Shown here: piece after piece, positions 62,251 to 64,000 of the stretch
How the letters are laid out: every line of letters starts with the position of its first letter
Position numbering within the stretch: position 1 is the stretch's first letter
DNA from: Candidatus Cryptobacteroides faecipullorum
GTDB taxonomy: Bacteria; Bacteroidota; Bacteroidia; Bacteroidales; UBA932
Length of the DNA: 64,000 bases
Assembly (NCBI GenBank): GCA_017694885.1
Contig: JADIMH010000015.1
Span: forward strand, 1 to 64,000
Reading direction: 5' to 3'
Notes under the pieces: generated by a model
Databases searched by the model: none
What the model saw: the letters and a program-made list of their open reading frames with translations, nothing else
Told to the model about the DNA's origin: nothing
Position numbers and translations under genes: made by a program

Positions 62251-63684
62251 CTACAATCCGAAACTGAAGATGTTGATTCCGTCGTAGGCCGAACTGACGA
62301 TTCCTAAAAGGATTACTCCGGCAAGACAGAGCACCAGACTTATGCGGGTGCTGCAGTCGCTGCGGAATGTTGCGACAGGGGAGTCGTTCGGGTTGATGAA
62401 CATGGCCTTCACTACCAGCAGGTAGTAGTAAAGGGAGATGACCGTGTTGATGAGGGCTATGAATACCAGGACATGGAACCCTTCCTCGAAAGCCGACGCG
62501 AACACGAAGAACTTCGAGAAGAAGCCTGCGAACGGAGGAATTCCTGCCAGAGAAAACAGGGCGAGGGTCATCACGACGGCGAGTTTCGGGTTGGTCCTGT
62601 AAAGGCCGTTATAGTCGGCCATACAGACTTTCCCGTCGCTGTTCTGCTCCACAGCCGAGATGACTCCGAAGGCTGCAAGGTTGGCTGCAAGGTAGATCAG
62701 CACATAGAATATCAGCGAAGTCATTCCGAACGGAGTCCCGCCTATGACAGCCAGCATGATGTATCCGGCCTGCGAGATGGACGAGAAGGCCAGGAACCTC
62801 TTGAGGTTCTGCTGTCTTACGGCGAACAGGTTGGCTACCGTGATACTCAGGACGATAAGTACCCAGAGGATGGTCTGCCACTGTTCCACCATCGGGGCGA
62901 ATACTTTCACCAGGACGGCCATAAGAACGAAAGCGGCCGAACCTTTGGATATTACGGAAAGGTATGAAGTCACCGCAGTCGGTGCTCCCTGATAGGTATC
63001 TGCGGTCCAGAGATGGAAAGGCACGAGAGAAATTTTGAATCCCAGACCGGCGAAGAAGAACACCAGTGCCATCACCTGCAGGGCGGAACCGTCCAGATGT
63101 GCAGGCATGTCGCTGAAATACAGAGTTCCGCATGTGCCGTAAAGGAAAGATATGCCGTAGAGCATAAGTCCGCTGGCGAACAGGGCGCTGAGGATGAACT
63201 TGGCTCCTGCTTCGGCGGAGTTGTGCCTGTATTTGTCGAAGGCCACCAGACATGCCATCGGTACGGACGCCAGTTCCATTCCGATGAAGAACATCAGAAA
63301 ATGCCCCGCGCTGATCATGAAATACATCCCTAAAAGCGTAGAAAGCGTAAGTACATAGAATTCTCCTCTTTTGAATTCCGTGTCTTCCCTGCCGAGCCAT
63401 TTGTCTGCCTGCAAGAAGACTATCAGGGTTCCGATGGCGAGGATGCATTTCAGGACGCTGTGCACAGGCTCGTATGAGAACATCCCTCCGAATATCTCCC
63501 CTGACTCTCTCGGGAAAGAAATCACGCAGGCTGCAATGCAGGCGAGCATCACCGTGCACACCAGAAGGTTGAAGAATTTCCGCGCCTTGCTTCCTGCGAT
63601 AAGGTCATACAGGAAAGCTATGGCAATAGCGGCTATCAGGGCTATTTCCGGGCGCATATATATCAGTATTCCAGAAAAATCCAT
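62251..63684 (-). CDS. nuoN: NADH-quinone oxidoreductase subunit N
   Basis: 477 residues with 14 predicted membrane segments. It belongs to the antiporter-like subunits of complex [20 protein letters not shown] with the conserved Glu in TM5, [37 protein letters not shown] with the key Lys residues, and a helix HL-side [22 protein letters not shown]. Moves protons coupled to NADH or ferredoxin oxidation. It follows nuoM by 7 bp, ending the nuo operon. Confidence 0.95.
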   Translation of the reverse strand: MDFSGILIYMRPEIALIAAIAIAFLYDLIAGSKARKFFNLLVCTVMLACIAACVISFPRESGEIFGGMFSYEPVHSVLKCILAIGTLIVFLQADKWLGREDTEFKRGEFYVLTLSTLLGMYFMISAGHFLMFFIGMELASVPMACLVAFDKYRHNSAEAGAKFILSALFASGLMLYGISFLYGTCGTLYFSDMPAHLDGSALQVMALVFFFAGLGFKISLVPFHLWTADTYQGAPTAVTSYLSVISKGSAAFVLMAVLVKVFAPMVEQWQTILWVLIVLSITVANLFAVRQQNLKRFLAFSSISQAGYIMLAVIGGTPFGMTSLIFYVLIYLAANLAAFGVISAVEQNSDGKVCMADYNGLYRTNPKLAVVMTLALFSLAGIPPFAGFFSKFFVFASAFEEGFHVLVFIALINTVISLYYYLLVVKAMFINPNDSPVATFRSDCSTRISLVLCLAGVILLGIVSSAYDGINIFSFGL

Positions 63685-63691
63685 AGTTCTG

Positions 63692-64000
63692 TCAGTTCAA
63701 AATGTTAGCAATGACGGATGTTACGCTGCCGTGGATCATGTCGCTCATCCACATAGGGGCCAGACCGAGGCCTGCGATCGCGATTATCAGCACTACGACT
63801 GCAAGCTTCTCGTCCCATGTGGCATCTGTAAGTTTCAGATGCTCAGGGTTGGTACATGTGCCGTAGAGTATCTTCCCGACAAGTCGGAGTATATATACGG
63901 CGGTGATGACGATGGAAGTGCAGGCGATAATTGTCACCACGCGGTGGAAGGTGTCGTTGTTCATGAACGCTCCGTTGAATATGGTCATCTCGGCAACGAA
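63692..64000 (-). CDS. nuoM: NADH-quinone oxidoreductase subunit M, C-terminal part (cut by window edge)
   Basis: The frame is open to the window end; about 103 residues are visible. [12 protein letters not shown] continues into two membrane segments ([27 protein letters not shown] and [25 protein letters not shown]). AVYILRLxxxxxYG followed by a helix ending in GLxPMW is the usual NuoM tail. nuoN follows directly, which fits the standard M-N order. Confidence 0.92.
   Translation of the reverse strand, partial: FVAEMTIFNGAFMNNDTFHRVVTIIACTSIVITAVYILRLVGKILYGTCTNPEHLKLTDATWDEKLAVVVLIIAIAGLGLAPMWMSDMIHGSVTSVIANILN

Noticed and set aside
1..64000. CRISPR arrays, rRNA operons, prophage genes and complete insertion sequences
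   Set aside because: No regularly spaced repeats, no rRNA-like sequence, no transposase, integrase or phage structural genes were seen.

Overview
The window is a gene-dense stretch from a member of the Bacteroidota, most likely a gut-type Bacteroidales. The evidence is a fused secDF, a SusC/SusD pair driven by an ECF sigma/FecR pair, GH92 and GH127 enzymes, many lipoproteins with short SxxC lipoboxes, and promoters of the Bacteroidota type (TTTG, 19-21 bp, TAnnTTTG). Base composition looks close to half GC over most of the window, with one clearly AT-rich tract at about 0.8-3.8 kb. Almost all non-coding gaps are under 260 bp. Many hold a terminator hairpin or a recognisable promoter.

Layout. 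1-5.4 kb (minus strand): an exported-protein operon of unknown function (small DUF3244-like protein, large lipoprotein, small lipoprotein, start of a further exported protein) beside two related regulators, one a TPR/membrane/HTH protein and one a stand-alone HTH protein. 5.5-10 kb: lipoprotein aldose epimerase and SecDF. 10.1-13.5 kb: operon of a PD40/SPOR protein, NfeD and the flotillin FloA. 13.6-14.9 kb: tRNA-Ser(GCU) followed by a gene remnant and a HigBA-type toxin-antitoxin pair, which looks like an island scar. 15-16.1 kb: ECF sigma factor with a membrane partner. 16.3-21.2 kb: Ca2+ P-type ATPase, a small membrane protein, and an OmpA-like/TPR lipoprotein. 21.3-24.2 kb: sigma-54 activator, LptE, a conserved protein and SecG. 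24.3-34.3 kb: housekeeping genes (an N-domain-less ClpB, GlpT, CdaA, MutS2, YraN, ManC, YqeY).

34.4-42 kb is a compact mannose operon: GntR regulator, MFS importer, GH92 mannosidase, ROK sugar kinase and a two-domain phosphomannose isomerase. It ends in an HMA-AraC regulator that more likely belongs with the copper ATPase just downstream (42.8-45.4 kb). 45.6-55.7 kb is a polysaccharide-utilisation-type locus: ECF sigma, FecR, STN-containing SusC, SusD, a BACON-type surface lipoprotein and an exported endonuclease/exonuclease/phosphatase-family hydrolase. It contains no glycosidase. 55.9-64 kb: membrane pyrophosphatase, a NagB-like/PIG-L fusion, a GH127 arabinofuranosidase-like enzyme, and the end of the nuo operon (nuoM, nuoN).

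How the parts fit. GH92 releases mannose, the MFS protein imports it, the ROK kinase phosphorylates it and the ManA-type enzyme makes fructose-6-phosphate, under a GntR regulator with a visible inverted-repeat operator. The points most worth a second look are: a 28-bp element shared by two promoters in the AT-rich tract; a roughly 100-nt nested RNA hairpin after clpB; ClpB without its N domain; the CopZ-like domain fused to CopA with an internal start; the NagB-like protein that lacks the usual catalytic Asp and His; and the N-terminal domain of the phosphomannose isomerase.
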